This document shows positions 60,218-64,000 of a DNA stretch of 64,000 nucleotides, piece by piece (within the stretch, counting starts at the first letter, position 1; each line of letters begins with the position of its first letter). The notes under the pieces are model-generated. The model was given only the letters and a program-made list of their open reading frames with translations. It was not told the DNA's origin and did not search any database. This DNA is from Rhizaria sp. SCN 62-66 (lineage: Eukaryota; Rhizaria, unplaced). Where the stretch lies: contig MEDY01000047.1 in the NCBI GenBank assembly GCA_001724265.1, forward strand, positions 1 through 64,000, read 5' to 3'. Made by a program: the position numbers and the translations under genes.

Positions 60218-62872
60218 ATGTCGTCCACCTACGACGCCTTCGACGGCACTGAGTCCTTCGTCCCCGAAGGCAGCTACACCGCCGACTACCATACCCTCTC
60301 TGGCGCTGGTGCTGCGCAGCAGAACAATGGCGCGCAATACCACGGCATCTCGCTCAACTCCTCCTCACTGGCTGCCGATGACGACATTCTGTACGGCCAA
60401 AACGCGAACGCGCTTGACAACAACGACGGGGCGCTGCTTGCCACCTCGGGCCACGCCCCTGGCTCCGACGCGGGCCCCGAACGCCGCTTTTATCTCACTC
60501 TCGACGCGCATTACACGCAGTATGCACTGATGGTGCTGCTCGGCTTCGTCAATAACCTCAGTTACGTCGTCGTTTTGTCCGCCGCGAAGTCGCTCGCGCG
60601 CGCGCACGATAAGGAGAATCTAATTGGCGCGCTGCAGTGGGCTAACGTTGGTTTTGGTCTTGTTGCCAAGTTTATCAACACTGCGTTTTTCCTCAACTCC
60701 AGGTATGTTCAGCCCCAAATTGCATTATTTTTTTTTTAGTTCGATCGGCCATTAGTGACATCGCTCCCATTCGCTCGAACTTTTATGTAACTTAATCGTA
60801 CCATGCTCATTTAATTTATTGTTTTATTGTCGATTCATCTCATTATATTCTTATTTTTTGTTTTCTTTACTTTGTCGCACTTTGTATTGTTGCATATTAT
60901 GTCATTGTGCGATATGAACCCCCACAGCTTCGTTGTGCGCATGACTCTTTGCACGTCTTTCATGCTCAGCGGTCTCATCCTCACCGCTCTGTCCCCATCC
61001 CTGGCTTTTGAGGTCGCTTTCCTGGGCATTCTCCTCATCGGCTCCGCCTCTGCGCTGGGTGAGAGCGTTCTGATGGGCTATTTCAAACTTCTGGATCCTG
61101 CTTTGGTCGGCGCCTGGTCCTCGGGCACTGGTTTCGCGGGCGTTGGTGGCAGTCTGATCTATCTCATCATGCACACGATGATCCATCTTTCGGACACTGT
61201 CATCTTTCTGGTTATTCTCCCGCTCTCTATCGCTTACTACGCTGCGTTCTCAGTCGTGCACACACGGTACGGCGCCGGCTCTGGGAAGCAAATGGTCACT
61301 TTCGAGGAAGCTGCTGCCGGGCTGGGCCACCGCCCGGGGTCCAAACACGCTCAGGACGGCGGCGCACTGCTCGGAACGGAAGACTTCGACAGCGCCGCGA
61401 CCGTGGGCGCGAGCCACGGCTACTTGCCCCCGTCCACTGCCGCCACGGGCCATAGTAACAATGCGGGGGGCGTCGGCTTCGGCTCTGCGTCGCCCATCTC
61501 AGTCTCCCGCAACCGCCGGGGTGGTGGCAACAAGTCCCGTCGCAGTGGCAACTACTACGATGACGACACCGCCGACCCTGTCTCCACCAACGCCAAGAGC
61601 AACAACGGGAACAACAACAATCACAGTAACTCCCTCCTCGCAATGCCGCTGCCGATGCCGAGCTCCAGCGCTGCACCCCCCGGCTTGTTACTATCGGACG
61701 GCGTCTCTGACGGCTCCCGCGGCACCACCCCCGCGCTGTCCGCCGGCCCTAGCTCTTTCAAGGACCCGATTCTTCCTTACGGCGCGTCCCCGCAGCTGGG
61801 CACTGGCACCGGCCCTCTGAACCCGTCTGGCCGCGCGGGCAAGCTCCCCCCGCCCCTGAGCGGGAAACTCCCCGCCTCCTCGGCCGCCGCCGCCGCCGCG
61901 GCTGCCGCCGCCGACGACACGGACGACGACACGGCGACCGGCGTGGTGGTAACCCGGATCCGCGGCGGCGCGCGCGCGCGGGGCCAGAGCCACAGCGTCA
62001 ACAGCAAGCGCATTGTCGCGAACAGCACCGCTGCCGGCAACCACGCGGACGGTGATAACCACAGCGAGTATGAGAGCGAAGGCAGCGTGATCCGCCGTGA
62101 CATCAGCACTGCGCACGCCGCCGCCTTCGAGAGCAACCATCATTTCCTGCCGTTGACGCATGCCGGCCCCGGCGCGTCCCCGTCCCGCGCCGTGACCGCT
62201 GCCGAGGCCCAGTCCGCAGCGGCCGCCACGCAGGTCAGCGAGCCGGGCGCGCCGCTGCATTTCTCTGATTCGAATAGCAGCAGCGCGCTCGCGAGTGCCC
62301 ACGGCGCCACGGTCTCTGTCGCTGCTGCTGCTGACAGCGGCGACGTGAGTGCGCTGACGATGGGAGCTCGTGTCAAGCGTTCTTTCGGGATCGTCGCTTC
62401 CCCGGCCATCCAGCTCGCGCTGGTGTATTTCTTCGAGTACGTCGTCTGCGTCGGTTTTGCCGCCGTCGCCAACCCAGACCCTGAGACGTGGGCTGAACGC
62501 AATGCGTACGAGATTCTCTCACTGTGCTACCAAACCGGCGTCTGGATCAGCCGGTCTAGTATCCAACTCATCCAGATTCGCCGGTTTGAGATCATTACGG
62601 TCGTGCAAGGGTTTAACTTCCTCTTTTGGTTCCTTCACGTCATGTTTGGCTTCATGGCTGTTTACGCGCAGTTCGCCGCGATGCTCTGGGTTGGACTGTT
62701 CGCCGGTGCGATGTATGTCAACGTGTTCTTTGTGCTGCTCCGCGATGATAAGTACGAGGTTGACCGTGAGCTTAACCTTAACATTGTCTCGATTTTTATC
62801 AATATCGGTGTGATGATGTCGTCGTTCTTTACGCTGATCGCTGATAACACGTTTCTTGCTAAGTTTCATTGA
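60218..62872 (+). CDS. CLN3: CLN3/battenin-family lysosomal membrane protein
   Basis: Multi-pass membrane protein of the battenin family (MFS-related, endolysosomal; in humans linked to glycerophosphodiester efflux). Exons 60218-60702 and 60928-62872 (donor GTATGT, acceptor CCACAG) give 809 residues ending at TGA. Family segments: FVNNLSYVVVLSAA in TM1, GESVLMGYF, WSSGTGFAGVGGSLIYL, LVYFFEYVVCVGFA, and a C-terminal block with YQTGVWISRSSIQL, FWFLHVMFGF and GAMYVNVFFVLLRDDKYEVDREL. Human CLN3 is 438 residues; most of the excess here is one Ser/Gly/Ala/Asn/His-rich segment of roughly 360 residues between the sixth and seventh helices (about 61270-62360), likely cytosolic. The N-terminus is ~90 residues of polar sequence. 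The start is ATG 60218. Confidence 0.93.
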
Positions 62873-63614
62873 ACAAGAAAACAAAGGAACAATGGGACAA
62901 CAATTTGTTTTGTGTTTGTTTCGTAAGACTTGTGAAGTCAATTTTTTTTCGCACTCGTATTGAAATTTGCAGTGGTGAAGATTCCTCTATTTCCCCCAAC
63001 TTAGTGGGACTTTCTTTGGTTTTATTTCTGTGAGACTTTTTCTGTTTGTGCAGTATCCGTATTATTTATTCTTCCTTTGCCGTCAGCATGCAAAAGCAAA
63101 GGCCAATACATAGTAGATATACACTTGAAGTGAGCCAGCTTTTTGACTAAAGAACGATTTATTTATGACAAGAAAGCTTAGTTAGATTATGTTCAAGCGG
63201 TGATGACGCACCACACTAATATTGCTAAGAAAAGGGCGTTAGAGAGTCGTTACATTCCGGTTTGCGGCAAACAAACGCTACGATGAAAACGCTTTGACTA
63301 TAGAAAACATAAACGAAATTGAGAAAATACAACAAAAAAAACACAAAGTAAAGCAACACAAATCACCACCAACCATGTTCACTTCAAAGAAAAAGAAGAA
63401 AAACAACAACTTCAACAAACCATTTATAATCACAACATGCGTTACACACATGTCTTACACACTGTACGTGGCATTCGGGGCGCGATACTTGATCGAAGTA
63501 TCAAAAGGCATCACACACCGTTTCTTTTTAGTACACAGTGCTGTTTCCGCATATTTTCGCATGCATAATATGCTTTTTGACAAATTGGTTTCTTTTAGGA
63601 TTGTTCCACTTCGT
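62873..63614. other. Convergent AT-rich intergenic region
   Basis: Spacer of 0.74 kb between the 3' ends of the CLN3-like gene (+) and the CDF transporter (-). It includes A-rich runs around 63320-63420. A plus-strand frame at 63294-63869 runs antisense into the transporter and is not supported. Confidence 0.6.
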
Positions 63615-64000
63615 TTACGCGCGAACGCAGGCACGCTTCGTAGACTGCGTATTGCACGAGATATCATCCTCACCGCTCTCAATCTGGATCGTCGAGTGAG
63701 AAATACCATACTTCTTCCGCAGCATCCTCTGCGCGCGCGCCAGTACACGGCCCGCCTCGCCCAACACAGCGCTCGCGGCCTCGGCCTCCGCGAGTGCGTT
63801 TTCGTCCGACAGGGGAGAGAACGGCGTCGGCGGAATCGGCGACGCCGGGATGACGGGCTGGACCTGTAAATGCACCGATAACGCGGGGTTACCGACCGAG
63901 AGGGACCAGACGTGGAGGTCGTGGACGCGTTGGACACCGGGGATGGCCTTGAGGTCGGCCGTGAGGGCAGCGACGTTGAGGCCGTCGGGCACGCCCTCCA
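63615..64000 (-). CDS. Cation diffusion facilitator (zinc transporter, ZnT-like), C-terminal part
   Basis: The window holds only the last ~128 codons; the membrane part lies beyond base 64000. The segment is the cytosolic CDF dimerisation domain: EGVPDGLNVAAL, IPGVQRVHDLHVWSLSVGNPALSVHL, then a Pro/Ala-rich insert and KKYGISHSTIQIESGED followed by a cysteine. HDLHVWSL and HSTIQIE are highly characteristic of ZnT/CDF transporters that move Zn2+ (or similar divalent metals) out of the cytosol into vesicles or the medium in exchange for protons. Stop is TAA. The insertion between the dimer-domain strands contains SPIPPTPFSPLSDENALAEAE, longer than in most homologues. No intron is visible in this piece. 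Confidence 0.92.
   Translation of the reverse strand, partial: EGVPDGLNVAALTADLKAIPGVQRVHDLHVWSLSVGNPALSVHLQVQPVIPASPIPPTPFSPLSDENALAEAEAASAVLGEAGRVLARAQRMLRKKYGISHSTIQIESGEDDISCNTQSTKRACVRA

Noticed and set aside
63294-63869. 191-codon plus-strand frame at the right end
   Set aside because: Its second half is antisense to the CDF transporter and its first half is A-rich spacer.

Overview
The window is nuclear DNA from a GC-rich eukaryotic microbe, most likely a free-living heterotrophic protist. The evidence is spliceosomal introns of about 130-250 bp, eukaryote-specific proteins (DNA topoisomerase II, 19S proteasome subunit Rpn3, a CLN3/battenin homologue, a MYND/SET protein, eukaryotic-type CysRS, a polycystin-1-like receptor) and alanine-, serine- and histidine-rich low-complexity coding sequence. 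The species cannot be named from sequence alone. Coding DNA is very GC-rich; introns and intergenic DNA are much AT-richer.

Layout: bases 1-48.6 kb hold six genes, all on the minus strand: an acidic unknown protein (cut by the left edge), a ~4,630-residue polycystin-1-like kelch/EGF/REJ/GPS receptor (2973-17049), a ~5,940-residue P-type ATPase homologue (18209-36219), topoisomerase II (37305-43217), a short-chain dehydrogenase (43939-44988) and a MYND/SET protein (45445-48573). From 49 kb strands alternate: PfkB-type sugar kinase (+), CysRS (-), ankyrin/LRR protein (+), Rpn3 (-), CLN3-like (+) and a CDF zinc transporter tail (-, cut by the right edge). This gives three divergent promoter regions and convergent AT-rich spacers. 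The genes do not form an operon or a single pathway; most are housekeeping, and the two giants are membrane proteins.

The most notable signal is in-frame stop codons. The ATPase homologue reads through three TAG codons (34349, 33935, 20423) in one uninterrupted frame of 17.5 kb with no frameshift. The polycystin-like gene contains a fourth in-frame TAG (16288) and one in-frame TAA (13305). None of the eleven gene ends visible here uses TAG (seven TAA, four TGA). This fits UAG being a sense codon (glutamine by precedent, not proven), with the single TAA unexplained. Alternatives are programmed readthrough, C-to-T sequence error, or decay of the two giant genes.

Other points of interest: the ATPase has substituted catalytic motifs (SGDS, DKANTLT, TGDRVSDAP) and an insertion of about 2,160 residues in its nucleotide-binding domain; the polycystin-like receptor has five transmembrane segments but no PLAT or channel domain; and the 5' splice sites follow GT-N-C/T-G, mostly GTACG, with no A at +4 in 19 introns.
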